Translations under genes and position numbers: made by a program
Shown here: one piece after another, positions 7,171 to 16,382 of the stretch
Position numbering within the stretch: the stretch's first letter is position 1
Layout: each line of letters opens with the position of its first letter
Notes under the pieces: generated by a model
Database searches by the model: none
What the model was told of the DNA's origin: nothing
Seen by the model: the letters and a program-made list of their open reading frames with translations, nothing else
Assembly (NCBI GenBank): GCA_020248665.1
Contig: JADCHE010000075.1
Span: forward strand, 1-57,295
Reading direction: 5' to 3'
From: Burkholderiales bacterium
GTDB lineage: Bacteria; Pseudomonadota; Gammaproteobacteria; Burkholderiales; Burkholderiaceae_E
Length of the DNA stretch: 57,295 nt

Positions 7171-8411
7171 TCAGCCCAGGCGCCCGCGCACCATCGCGAT
7201 GTTGTGGCGTAGCGCGTAGAGCTCGTCGGCATACGACAGCGGCACGGTCACGCGCGCGACCCGCGCGTCGAGATCGTCGAGACGCGCGAGCAGCGCCGCG
7301 CGCGCGCCGGCCGCCGGCTGCGAGGCGACCTCGTCCTCGATCGCGCGCTGCTGCGCATGCCACTTGAACACCCGCGCCCTCACCCGGTACTCGTAGAGCG
7401 GCGGCACGATGCGCGACAGCGGCACGAGCACCGCGACGATCGCCACGAGCGCGAGCCACATCCGGTCCAGCAGGTTCGCGAGCCACCACGGCAGGTACCG
7501 CTGCAGGAACGGCGCGCCGTCGTCGTAGAAGCGGTTCGCCTCGGTCGCGACCGGCAGGTCAGCCTCGCGGCGCAACGGGAACTCGCCGCTGCGCCGGCAC
7601 CAGCCGGGGCCGCCGTGGATGCGGTCGGCGGCCTGGATCATCAGCTGCACCAGCGCGGGATGCGTGCCGTCGCGCACGACGAGCGAGGTGGTGGTCGCCA
7701 CCAGCGGGTGGTTGCGCGCGGGGATGTCGCGGTCGATCGCGACGATGCCGCGCGGCAGGGTCACCGGCGACAGGAACGGGAAGCGGCGCGCGTACGCCTC
7801 GGCCTGCGGGAAGTCGAGCAGGTTCACCCCAGGCGTCTGCAGCAGCATCTGCACGAGCGTGGACTCGGGTGCGGAGACGAACAACACGGCGTCGATGCGG
7901 TCGTCGAGCAGCGCCATCACCGCCTCGGTCTCGGGCAGGTCGAGCAGCGCAGCCGTGCGGAGTCGATGCGATTGGCCTCGAGCAGCCGCACCGCGCGGTC
8001 CTTGCGCGGGGCACGCTTGTGGAACGCCCAGACGGGCTCGTGGAACAGGGCACCGAGGTTTTCCAGGCCCTCGACGCCGCGCTCGTCGTCGGGCACGGCG
8101 CCGCCCTGCACGAAGCCGAACGACACCTCGCCGTCCTCCTTGCGCAGCGCCTCGAGGTTCTCGCTCGTGCCTCCGGTGCGCCGCAGCTCGAGCACGATGC
8201 CCTGCTTCGCGAGCGCAGCCCGGTACTGCTCGCCGAACGCGTCGAGCGCGCTTCGCTCGGGCCCGGTGACCATCACCGTGTGCCGCGGCGGCGCGGGCTG
8301 CAGCAGCTTGTCGGCGAGCACGAGCAGCGCAATCGCGAGGACGACGAACGGGCCGCCGGCCAGAACGGCCGCGCGGATCGACACGAACAGGCGTCGCAGG
8401 TGACGGCTCAT
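7171..8411 (-). pseudogene. Frameshifted TAXI-family TRAP solute receptor
   Basis: The coding sequence matches the membrane-anchored TAXI-type TRAP receptor family common in Burkholderiales but is broken. From the ATG at 8411 the first frame gives an N-terminal membrane segment (VVLAIALLVLADKLL) and receptor body motifs (TGGTSENL, FGFVQGG, LFHEPVWAFHK). After about residue 150 the homology continues in a different frame (LLDLPETEAVMALLD, FLSPVTLPRGIVAID, FLQRYLPWWLANLLDRMW) down to 7171. Just before the shift, roughly 20-30 residues normally present between the HEPVW motif and RLLEAN are missing. The gene thus carries both an internal deletion and a net frameshift near 7960. It would have bound an organic anion for a TRAP transporter; no TRAP permease genes are next to it. 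A sequencing error could explain the shift but not the deletion. Confidence 0.75.
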
Positions 8412-8457
8412 GCGCGCGCCGGGTAGCAGACCGGCCGCGTGGTACGCTCGACAGACC

Positions 8458-9327
8458 ATGTCCGCACGCCTGATCGACGGCAACGCGCTCGCGCGTTCCA
8501 TCCGCGACGACGTCGCCAGACGCGTCGCCGCCCTCGCCGCCCGCCCGGCCTGCGCCGGCGGTCCCGTGGTCCCCGGCCTCGCGGTCGTGCTGGTCGGGGA
8601 GGACGCGGCCTCGGCGGTCTACGTCCGCAACAAGGTCAAGGACTGCGGCGAGGTCGGCATCGCGTCGACGCTCGACCGGCTGCCGGCCGACACCTCCGAG
8701 GCCACGCTGCTCGCGCGCATCGCCGAACTGAACGCGGACACGAAGGTGCACGGCATCCTGGTGCAGCTGCCGCTGCCGCAGCACATCGACGCGCACCGGG
8801 TCATCGAGGCGATCTCGCCCGCGAAGGACGCCGACGGCTTCCACGTCGGCAACGTCGGGCAGCTGGTCGTCGGCCGGCCGCTGTTCCGGCCCTGCACGCC
8901 GTACGGCGTGATGCGCATGCTCGAGCACGCGGGCACCCGGCTCGACGGCGCGGAGGCGGTGGTGATCGGCCGCAGCAACATCGTCGGCAAGCCGCAGGCG
9001 CTGATGCTGCTCGCCGCCGGCGCGACGGTCACGATCTGCCACAGCCGCACGAAGGACCTCGCCGCGCACACGCGCCGCGCCGACGTGCTGGTCGCAGCGG
9101 TCGGCCGCCCGAACCTGGTGACCGCCGACATGGTCAAGCCGGGCGCGACGGTGATCGACGTCGGCATGAACCGCGGCGCGGACGGCAAGCTCTGCGGCGA
9201 CGTCGACTTCGCCGGCGTGCGCGAGGTCGCCGGCGCGATCACGCCGGTGCCGGGCGGCGTCGGCCCGATGACCCGCGCCATGCTGCTGGTCAACACGCTC
9301 GAGGCGGCGGAGCGCTCGGCGGGCTGA
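8458..9327 (+). CDS. folD: Methylenetetrahydrofolate dehydrogenase/cyclohydrolase
   Basis: A 289-residue FolD, the bifunctional cytosolic enzyme that interconverts 5,10-methylene- and 10-formyl-tetrahydrofolate with NADP. Family motifs are clear: the substrate-site [15 protein letters not shown], the PCTPYGVM segment, [11 protein letters not shown] for NADP binding and [10 protein letters not shown] near the C-terminus. Length matches the family. I used the ATG at 8458 (MSARLIDG), since an in-frame start at 8410 would lie across the divergent broken receptor gene. It stands alone, with a 158-base gap to the next gene. Confidence 0.96.
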   Translation: MSARLIDGNALARSIRDDVARRVAALAARPACAGGPVVPGLAVVLVGEDAASAVYVRNKVKDCGEVGIASTLDRLPADTSEATLLARIAELNADTKVHGILVQLPLPQHIDAHRVIEAISPAKDADGFHVGNVGQLVVGRPLFRPCTPYGVMRMLEHAGTRLDGAEAVVIGRSNIVGKPQALMLLAAGATVTICHSRTKDLAAHTRRADVLVAAVGRPNLVTADMVKPGATVIDVGMNRGADGKLCGDVDFAGVREVAGAITPVPGGVGPMTRAMLLVNTLEAAERSAG

Positions 9328-9485
9328 GCCGGCGCCCGCGGCGGCATGCCACCCCGCGACGTCCCGCGCACCGCCGACAGGCCGACCCCGGCCGCCGCCC
9401 CCGCCGGGCACCCCCGCCCGGTGTGCGGCCTTGAACGACGGGCGACAATGCCAACCTGCACACGACGCCCCACCGACGCACCGCC

Positions 9486-11564
9486 ATGACCGACACCGCC
9501 CGCGCCTCCAATCCCCTGCTCGACTTCGGCGGCCTGCCCCGCTTCGCCGCGTTCGACCCCGCGCACGTCGCGCCCGCGATCGACGCGCTGCTCGGGCAGG
9601 CGTGCGCCGCGGTCGAGACGGCTGCGCAGCCCGACACGCCCGCGACCTGGGACGACTTCGTGCGCCCGCTCGAGGACGCGACCGAGCGGCTCGCTCGCGC
9701 CTGGGGCATGGTCGGCCACCTGAACGGCGTGGCCGACACGCCGGAGCTGCGCGCCGCCTACAACGAGACCCTGCCGAAGGTCACCGAGTTCTGGACGGCG
9801 CTCGGGCAGAACGAGGCGCTGTTCGCGAAGTACACGGTGCTTCGCGCGTCGGCCGCGTTCGAGCGGATGACCGTGCCGCAGAAGCGCATCGTCGAGCACG
9901 CGCTGCGCGACTTCCGACTGGGCGGCGCCGAGCTGGTGTCGCCCGCGCGCGAGCGCTACGCGGCGATCCAGGACCGGCAGGCCGCGCTGTCGCAGAAGTT
10001 CAGCGAGAACGTGCTCGCCGCGACCAAGGCGTTCACGCTCGACGTGACCGGCGAGGCGCGCCTCGCCGGCCTGCCCGACGACGCGAAGGCCGCGGCGCGC
10101 CAGGAGGCCGAGCGCGCGGGCGTCGCCGGCTGGCGCTTCACGCTGCAGTTCCCGTCCTACTTCCCGGTGATGCAGTACGCGCACGACCGCGCGCTGCGCG
10201 AGACGCTGTACCGCGCCTACGTGACCCGCGCCTCCGAGCTCGCCGCCGACCCGAAGCTCGACAACGGCCCGATCATCGACGAGACGCTGGCGCTGCGCGC
10301 CGAGGAGGCGAGGCTGCTCGGCTACGCGAGCTTCGCGGACGTGTCGCTGGTGCCGAAGATGGCCGAGTCGCCGAAGCAGGTGATCGACTTCCTGCGCGAC
10401 CTCGCCGTGCGCGCGAAGCCCTCGGCGCAGCGCGACATGGCCGAGCTGCGCGCGTTCGCGAAGGACACCCTCGGCCTCGACCCGCTGCACGCCTGGGACA
10501 TGGCCTTCGCGAGCGAGCGGCTGAAGGAAGCGCGCTATGCGTTCTCGGACAACGAGGTCAAGCAGTACTTCCAGCTGCCGCGCGTGCTCGACGGACTCTT
10601 CGGCCTGATCGAGCGGCTGTTCGAGGTGAAGCTCTCGCCCGACACCGCCGAGACCTGGCACCCGGAGGTCCGCTTCTTCCGCATCGAGCGCGCCGGTGCG
10701 CTGGTCGGCCAGTTCTACCTCGACATGTACGCCCGGCCGAGCAAGCGCCCGGGCGCCTGGATGGACGACGCGCGCGGTCGCAAGCGCGTGCCGGCCGGGC
10801 TGCAGACGCCGGTGGCCTACTTGACCTGCAACGTGCAGGCCCCGGTCGGCGACAAGCCCGCGCTGCTGTCGCACGACGACGTGATCACGCTGTTCCACGA
10901 GTTCGGGCACGGGCTGCACCACATGCTGACCCACGTCGACGAGCTCGGCGTCTCGGGGATCTCGGGCGTCGAATGGGACGCGGTCGAGCTGCCCAGCCAG
11001 TTCATGGAGAACTTCTGCTGGGAGTGGGACATCGTGCGCAGCATGACCGCGCACGTCGACAGCGGCGAGCCGCTGCCGCGCACGCTCTTCGAGCGGATGC
11101 TCGCCGCGAAGAACTTCCAGAGCGGCATGCAGACGCTGCGCCAGGTGGAGTTCGCGCTCTTCGACATGCGGCTGCACGCCGAGTCGGGCGACCTGGACCA
11201 TGCCGCCGGCCGGACGGTGCAGGCGCTGCTCGACGAGGTGCGCGGCGAGGTGGCGGTCGTCGTACCGCCCGGCTTCAACCGCTTCCAGAACAGCTTCTCG
11301 CACATCTTCGCGGGCGGCTACGCGGCCGGCTACTACAGCTACAAGTGGGCCGAGGTGCTGTCGGCCGACTGCTACGCAGCGTTCGAGGAGGAAGGCGTCT
11401 TCAACGCGGCGACCGGACAACGCTTCCTCGCGGAGATCCTGTCCGTCGGCGGCAGCCGACCGGCCATCGACTCGTTCCGCGCGTTCAGGGGCCGGGACCC
11501 CAGCCTCGACGCGCTGCTGCGCCACAATGGGATGGTCCAGGAGATCACCCATGCGGACGTCTGA
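9486..11564 (+). CDS. prlC: Oligopeptidase A, M3 family metallopeptidase
   Basis: A 692-residue cytosolic zinc peptidase of the thimet oligopeptidase family, which degrades short peptides, including cleaved signal peptides in E. coli. The HEFGH zinc site is at residues 471-475, followed by the third-ligand Glu region (GVSGIEWDAVELPSQFMENF) and the substrate-loop Gly/Tyr-rich stretch (GGYAAGYYSYKWAEVLSADC) typical of the family. Full length, no disruption. The last 14 bases overlap the next gene, so the two are likely cotranscribed. Confidence 0.95.
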   Translation: MTDTARASNPLLDFGGLPRFAAFDPAHVAPAIDALLGQACAAVETAAQPDTPATWDDFVRPLEDATERLARAWGMVGHLNGVADTPELRAAYNETLPKVTEFWTALGQNEALFAKYTVLRASAAFERMTVPQKRIVEHALRDFRLGGAELVSPARERYAAIQDRQAALSQKFSENVLAATKAFTLDVTGEARLAGLPDDAKAAARQEAERAGVAGWRFTLQFPSYFPVMQYAHDRALRETLYRAYVTRASELAADPKLDNGPIIDETLALRAEEARLLGYASFADVSLVPKMAESPKQVIDFLRDLAVRAKPSAQRDMAELRAFAKDTLGLDPLHAWDMAFASERLKEARYAFSDNEVKQYFQLPRVLDGLFGLIERLFEVKLSPDTAETWHPEVRFFRIERAGALVGQFYLDMYARPSKRPGAWMDDARGRKRVPAGLQTPVAYLTCNVQAPVGDKPALLSHDDVITLFHEFGHGLHHMLTHVDELGVSGISGVEWDAVELPSQFMENFCWEWDIVRSMTAHVDSGEPLPRTLFERMLAAKNFQSGMQTLRQVEFALFDMRLHAESGDLDHAAGRTVQALLDEVRGEVAVVVPPGFNRFQNSFSHIFAGGYAAGYYSYKWAEVLSADCYAAFEEEGVFNAATGQRFLAEILSVGGSRPAIDSFRAFRGRDPSLDALLRHNGMVQEITHADV

Positions 11565-12243
11565 GCTCGCAGCCACCTTCCTTCTCTGCCTCGCCGCCGC
11601 GTCGCCCGCCGCCGCCCAGTACAAATGGGTGGACCCGGGCGGCCAGGTCCACTACAGCGACCAGCCGCCCCCGGCCGGCATGTCCGGCGTGGCGATCGGT
11701 GCACAGGCGCCGGCCGCCTCGAAGCGCGACGACGGCGGCGTGCCCGCCGCGCTGCGGGGTGCCGCGTCGAATTACCCGGTGGTGCTCTACACGACGCCCA
11801 ACTGCGCGCCCTGCCAGCATGCGCGCGGCCACCTCTCCAAGCGCGGCATCCCGTTCGCCGAACGAACCGTGAACTCGCGCGCCGACGCCGAGGCGTACAA
11901 GAGCGCCGGCTTCTCCGACCACTCGTTCCCCGCGCTCACCGTCGGGCGCGAGCGCAGCGTCGGCTTCGAAGCCGGCGAGTGGGACCGGCTGCTCGACGCG
12001 GCCGGCTATCCGAAGACCTCGGTGCTGCCGCCCTCGTACCGGCAGCCGCCAGCCACCGGGCTCGCGGCAGCGAGCGCTGCGCGCGACGCAGAGCGCTCGA
12101 ACGACGCGGGCGGCGCGGTGGAATCGGGCGACGCGGACGCGGTCGCCGCGGCCGCGCCGCGCGAGACCCCGCCCCGCCAGCGCCCGCCGGCGCAGCGTAC
12201 CGAGCCCGAGGCGACCCGCAACTCGACGACCCTGCGCTTCTGA
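11551..12243 (+). CDS. Exported DUF4124/glutaredoxin-like protein
   Basis: A 230-residue protein with a signal peptide (residues 1-22, ending AAAQ), then a DUF4124 module (YKWVDPGGQVHYSDQPP). A glutaredoxin-like domain follows (about 70-145) with the redox motif CAPC and the cis-proline region SFPALTV. The tail of about 85 residues is rich in Ala, Pro, Arg and Glu and looks disordered. Probably a periplasmic thiol-disulfide protein; its partner is unknown. The start ATG lies inside the end of the oligopeptidase gene. Confidence 0.8.
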   Translation: MRTSELAATFLLCLAAASPAAAQYKWVDPGGQVHYSDQPPPAGMSGVAIGAQAPAASKRDDGGVPAALRGAASNYPVVLYTTPNCAPCQHARGHLSKRGIPFAERTVNSRADAEAYKSAGFSDHSFPALTVGRERSVGFEAGEWDRLLDAAGYPKTSVLPPSYRQPPATGLAAASAARDAERSNDAGGAVESGDADAVAAAAPRETPPRQRPPAQRTEPEATRNSTTLRF

Positions 12244-12425
12244 GCCGGCGGCGGATCGGCGCGCGGCGACTCGCCGGCGCCGCGCCCGGGCCGCCACGAT
12301 GCGCGGCGCGGCAGGACCATGGTGCGTGCCGCGCCGCACGGCGTGCACGCCGATCGGGCATTGCCGTCGCGCGGCCGAGCGGGCGCTACCATCGCGCCCG
12401 CGCAACGGCGCGACGGAGACGAACG

Positions 12426-13205
12426 ATGAAGTGGTTGCGGTGCCTCGACGGCGGCGAAGAGCGCTGGGCGATCCTGGACGGCGATGCGGCGGAGCTGGTG
12501 GACGGCTCGCCCTACGGCGCGCATGCGCGGACCGGTCGCCGCGTGCCGCTCGACGCGATCGAATGGCGCCCGCTGCCGCGGCCCTCGAAGATCCTCGCGC
12601 TGTGGAACAACTTCGGGGCCGCGGCCGCGAAGAACGGCTGGACGCGACCGGCCGAGCCGCTGTGGTTCCTGAAGGCGCCGAGCAGCCTGGCCGGCCACGG
12701 CGACACCATCCCGGTGCCCGGCGACGAGGTCGGCCGCGTCGCGTACGAGGGCGAGCTCGCGATCGTGATCGGCCGGCGCACCCGCGCGATCGACGCGCCG
12801 CAGGCGGCCGCTTACGTGCTCGGCTACAGCTGCGCGAACGACGTCACCGCGATCGAGTTGCTCAACCGGGATCCGTCGTTCCCGCAGTGGTCGCGGGCCA
12901 AGGGTTTCGACGGTTTCGGCGTGGTGGGGCCGGTGATCGAGACCGACTTCGACCCATCGGCCGCGTCGGTGCGCACGACGGTCGACGGCCGCATGCGCCA
13001 GGACTATCCGCTGTCGGACATGTTCTTCGCGCCGCACGAGCTGGTCGCGCGGCTGTCGCACGACGTGACGCTCGAGCCGGGCGACGTGATCCTGTGCGGC
13101 ACCTCGGTCGGCGTGCTGCCGATGAAGCCGGGCACGCGCGTCGAGGTGACGATCGCGGGGATCGGGACGCTGGCGAACGTCTATGGCACGCCCGCGGCAG
13201 GCTGA
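12426..13205 (+). CDS. Fumarylacetoacetate hydrolase family protein
   Basis: A 259-residue enzyme of the FAH superfamily, which hydrolyses or decarboxylates 2-oxo acids in aromatic and organic-acid catabolism. The metal-site acidic residues sit in RVAYEGELAIVIG and the downstream NDVTAIELLNRDPSFPQW, with the active-site Lys region SRAKGFDGFGVVGP and the C-terminal GDVILCGTSVGVLPMKPG. Length fits the single-domain subgroup (5-oxopent-3-ene-1,2,5-tricarboxylate decarboxylase or acylpyruvase like). The exact substrate is not predictable. It converges on the minus-strand ketopantoate-reductase-like gene, so it is probably a separate transcript. Confidence 0.85.
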   Translation: MKWLRCLDGGEERWAILDGDAAELVDGSPYGAHARTGRRVPLDAIEWRPLPRPSKILALWNNFGAAAAKNGWTRPAEPLWFLKAPSSLAGHGDTIPVPGDEVGRVAYEGELAIVIGRRTRAIDAPQAAAYVLGYSCANDVTAIELLNRDPSFPQWSRAKGFDGFGVVGPVIETDFDPSAASVRTTVDGRMRQDYPLSDMFFAPHELVARLSHDVTLEPGDVILCGTSVGVLPMKPGTRVEVTIAGIGTLANVYGTPAAG

Positions 13206-13243
13206 GTCCCGCAGCTGGCGGCCCCGCCTGCGCCGCGGGCGGC

Positions 13244-14251
13244 TCAGGCCACCTGCACCGCGAGCCGGCCCTTCTGCGCGGAGAGCGTGCGCGTCAGCAG
13301 GCTCGCCATCGCGTAGACCGCGTCGATCGTCGGCGTCGGCGTGCCGGTGATGCGGCCGAGCTCGAGCACCGAACCGACCAGTGCCTCGAGCTCGATCGCG
13401 CGGCCGTGCTCGACGTCCTGCAGCATCGAGGTCTTGTGCGCGCCGACCGCCTCGGCGCCCGCGATGCGCTTGTCGAGCGACACCTTGAAGTCGACGCCGA
13501 GCTTCTCGCCGATCGCCTGCGCCTCGGTCATCATCGCCGCCGCGAGCGCACGCGTGGGCGCGAAACGGCAGATCTCCTCGAGCGTCGCATGCGTCAGCGC
13601 CGAGATCGGGTTGAAGCTCAGGTTGCCCCAGAGCTTGACCCAGATCTCGCTGCGGATGTCCTTCGACACCGGCGCCTTGAAGCCGGCGGCGATGAGCGCC
13701 TTCGACAGCCCGTCGATCCGCTCGCTGCGGCTTCCGTCGAGCTCGCCGAGCGTGAAGCGGTTGCCCTCGACGACCTTGATCACGCCGGGCGCGACCAGCT
13801 CGGAGGCCGGATAGACGACGCTGCCGATGATCCGCTCGGGCTCGATCTGCGCCGCGATGCGCCCGCCCGGGTCGACGCTCTCGAGCACGCGCCCCTCCCA
13901 CGGTCCTGCGAGCCTGTGGAAGTACCACCACGGGATGCCGTTGATCAGCGTCACCACCATCGTGTGCGGGCCGAACAGCCCGCGCATCGCCGGCAGCAGG
14001 TCGATCACCTGATGCGCCTTCACCGCGAGCAGCACCGCGTCCTGAGGGCCCGCGTCCGACGGCACGGCCACCGCGCGCACGCCGCTCGCGTGGCGCTCGG
14101 TGCCGTCCTCCTCGATCAGCCGCAAGCCGTTGGCCGAGATGGCCTCGAGGTTGCGGTTGCGCGCGACGACGACCACCTCCTCGCCCGCGAGCGACAACCT
14201 CGCGCCGAGGTAGCCGCCGATGGCGCCCGCGCCGACCACGGCGATCTTCAA
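13244..14251 (-). CDS. 2-dehydropantoate 2-reductase family protein
   Basis: A 335-residue PanE/ApbA-fold NADPH-dependent oxidoreductase. The N-terminal Rossmann motif is GAGAIGGYLGARL, followed by the conserved KAHQV lysine and the C-terminal helical domain with KLWGNLSFNPISALT. The start is TTG at 14251, within a TTGA overlap with the stop of tctA and preceded by GGGAG. Family members reduce ketopantoate for pantothenate synthesis, but many paralogues in catabolic operons act on other 2-oxo acids. Its tight coupling to a carboxylate transporter and a CoA ligase argues for the latter here. Confidence 0.85.
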   Translation of the reverse strand: MKIAVVGAGAIGGYLGARLSLAGEEVVVVARNRNLEAISANGLRLIEEDGTERHASGVRAVAVPSDAGPQDAVLLAVKAHQVIDLLPAMRGLFGPHTMVVTLINGIPWWYFHRLAGPWEGRVLESVDPGGRIAAQIEPERIIGSVVYPASELVAPGVIKVVEGNRFTLGELDGSRSERIDGLSKALIAAGFKAPVSKDIRSEIWVKLWGNLSFNPISALTHATLEEICRFAPTRALAAAMMTEAQAIGEKLGVDFKVSLDKRIAGAEAVGAHKTSMLQDVEHGRAIELEALVGSVLELGRITGTPTPTIDAVYAMASLLTRTLSAQKGRLAVQVA

Positions 14252-15783
14252 CGCCCTTCTCCCACGCCGACCGGCCGGCCGCCCGAGCCGCCGCCACCGC
14301 CCAGCATCGCCTTCGCACGGCCCACCAGCGGCCACACGAGCATCACCAGCGCGAGCGTCGTCAGCGAGCCGACCAGAGGGTTCGACCAGAAGATGCCGAT
14401 GCTGCCCTGGGACAGCAGCATCGCCTGGCGGAAGCTCGCCTCGGCCATGTCGCCGAGCACCAGCGCCAGCACCAGCGGGGCCAGAGGATACTTCAGCTTC
14501 TTGAACAGGTAGCCGACGACGCCGAAGACGAGCATCAGCACCACGTCGAACATCGAGCTGTGCACGGTGTAGGCGCCGATCGCGCAGATCACGATGATCA
14601 CCGGCGCGATGACCGCGAACGGGATCCGCAGGATCGCGGCCCACCACGGCACGGTCGTCAGCACGATGATCAGGCCGACGATGTTGCCGAGGTACATCGA
14701 GGCGATCAGGCCCCAGACGAAGTCCTTCTGCTCGACGAACAGCATCGGGCCCGGCTGCAGGCCCCAGATCAGCAGGCCGCCGAGCAGCACCGCCGCGGTC
14801 GGCGAGCCGGGAATGCCGAGCGTCAGCATCGGCAGCAGCGCCGAGGTGCCGGCCGCGTGCGCGGCGGTCTCGGGCGCGACCACGCCCTCCATGCGGCCCT
14901 TGCCGAACTCCTCCGGGTGCTTCGACATCCGTCGCGCCATGCCGTAGCTCATGAACGAGGCGGGCGTCGCGCCCCCGGGCGTGATGCCCATCCAGCAGCC
15001 GATCGCGGTCGAGCGGATGAACAGGCGCCAGTGGGTGAAGAGCTCCTTCCAGGTCTGCAGCACCACCTTCAGCGTGATCTTCGCGCTCTTGCCCTTGAAC
15101 GACAGGCCCTCCTCCATCGTCAGCAGGATCTCGCCGATGCCGAACAGGCCGATCACCGCGATCAGGAAGTCGAAGCCCTTGAGCAGCTCGGGCACGCCGT
15201 AGGTCATGCGCAGCGTGCCGGTCACCGTGTCCATGCCGACCGCGGCGAGGGCGAAGCCGAGCATCATCGCGGCGAGCGTCTTGGCCGGCGGCTCCTTGCT
15301 CATGCCGACGAAGCTGCAGAAGGTCAGCAGCTGGACGGCGAAGAACTCGGCCGGCCCGAACTTGAGGGCGAACTTCGCGAGCAGGCCCGCGGTGAAGGTG
15401 ATCAGCACCACCGCGAACAGCGCGCCGATGAACGACGAGGTGAACGCCGCGGTGAGCGCCTGCGCAGCGCGACCCTGCTGCGCCATCGGGTGGCCGTCGA
15501 AGGTGGTCGCGACCGACCACGGCTCGCCGGGGATGTTGAACAGGATCGAGGTGATCGCCCCGCCGAAGAGCGCGCCCCAGTAGATGCACGACAGCATGAT
15601 GATCGCCGATGTGGGGCTCATCGAGAACGTCAGCGGCAGCAGGATCGCGACGCCGTTGGCGCCGCCGAGGCCGGGCAGCACGCCGATCAGCACGCCGAGG
15701 ACGATGCCGATCACCATGAACCCGATGTTCGGGAGGGTGAGCGCGACGGAGAAGCCGTTCGCGAGATCGAGGAGTTCCTGCAT
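14248..15783 (-). CDS. tctA: TTT transporter large membrane subunit TctA
   Basis: A 511-residue integral inner-membrane protein with about twelve hydrophobic segments, matching the TctA family. TctA is the permease of tripartite tricarboxylate transporters and moves a di- or tricarboxylate captured by a periplasmic Bug receptor. The conserved GVLPGLGGANGVAILLPL motif sits near residue 40, and a repeat of this type (MGITPGGATPASFMSYG) lies in the second half. A Gly-rich C-terminal tail ends at 14248, overlapping the next gene by 4 bases. The gene follows tctB by 13 bases. Confidence 0.93.
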   Translation of the reverse strand: MQELLDLANGFSVALTLPNIGFMVIGIVLGVLIGVLPGLGGANGVAILLPLTFSMSPTSAIIMLSCIYWGALFGGAITSILFNIPGEPWSVATTFDGHPMAQQGRAAQALTAAFTSSFIGALFAVVLITFTAGLLAKFALKFGPAEFFAVQLLTFCSFVGMSKEPPAKTLAAMMLGFALAAVGMDTVTGTLRMTYGVPELLKGFDFLIAVIGLFGIGEILLTMEEGLSFKGKSAKITLKVVLQTWKELFTHWRLFIRSTAIGCWMGITPGGATPASFMSYGMARRMSKHPEEFGKGRMEGVVAPETAAHAAGTSALLPMLTLGIPGSPTAAVLLGGLLIWGLQPGPMLFVEQKDFVWGLIASMYLGNIVGLIIVLTTVPWWAAILRIPFAVIAPVIIVICAIGAYTVHSSMFDVVLMLVFGVVGYLFKKLKYPLAPLVLALVLGDMAEASFRQAMLLSQGSIGIFWSNPLVGSLTTLALVMLVWPLVGRAKAMLGGGGGSGGRPVGVGEGR

Positions 15784-15796
15784 GACGGTCCCGCGG

Positions 15797-16315
15797 TCAG
15801 AAGCCGAGCATCGCCTCGAGCGGCCCCTTGGGGAGCGGCACGAGGAACCAGCGTTCGAAGACGAGGAAGGCGAGCAGCGGCACGCCGACGGCGACCGCCG
15901 CGGTACGCAGCACGCCGTACTTCCCGTGACGGAGCATGAACCACGCGATCAGGGCGATCGACGCGAGGTACAGTCCCACGAGCGCGATCGCGCCGACGTA
16001 CAGCGTGATCGGCACCGCCATCGACATCACCTGGTGCAGCTGCTCGCGGTCGGCGAACTCGGCGCGGTCGGAGCGCCAGCGGCGCAGCTGCGACACGAGA
16101 ATCCAGGTCGCGCTCGCGAAGAGCAGCACGCCGATGATGAACGGGAAGTAGCCCGAGCGCGGGCCGTCGTCGGCCCAGCCCACGCCGACGCGCAGGCTGT
16201 CGGTGATCACCAGCACGGCGAGGCCCTGCAGCACGACCGCGACCGCGGCCTCGGGCCAGCGGACGCGAACGGACTCTGACGGGTTCCCGGTGGGGTCGCT
16301 CATCTTGGGCTCCAA
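15797..16315 (-). CDS. tctB: TTT transporter small membrane subunit TctB
   Basis: A 172-residue protein with four hydrophobic segments and the short polar N-terminus typical of TctB, the small partner of TctA in the inner membrane. Segments include AAVAVVLQGLAVLVITDSL and YFPFIIGVLLFASATWILV. The start could be the ATG at 16315 or the one four codons later (16303). It sits between the receptor gene and tctA, the standard order. Confidence 0.88.
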   Translation of the reverse strand: MEPKMSDPTGNPSESVRVRWPEAAVAVVLQGLAVLVITDSLRVGVGWADDGPRSGYFPFIIGVLLFASATWILVSQLRRWRSDRAEFADREQLHQVMSMAVPITLYVGAIALVGLYLASIALIAWFMLRHGKYGVLRTAAVAVGVPLLAFLVFERWFLVPLPKGPLEAMLGF

Positions 16316-16382
16316 GGGGCGCGGGGGCGCCCCGTTTCGAGGAATGCGCGCGGGCGCGATCGCCCGCGCGACGGGAACGGCG

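Noticed and set aside
8619-11624. A 1001-codon minus-strand open frame
   Set aside because: Antisense to folD and the M3 peptidase, with no recognisable domain.
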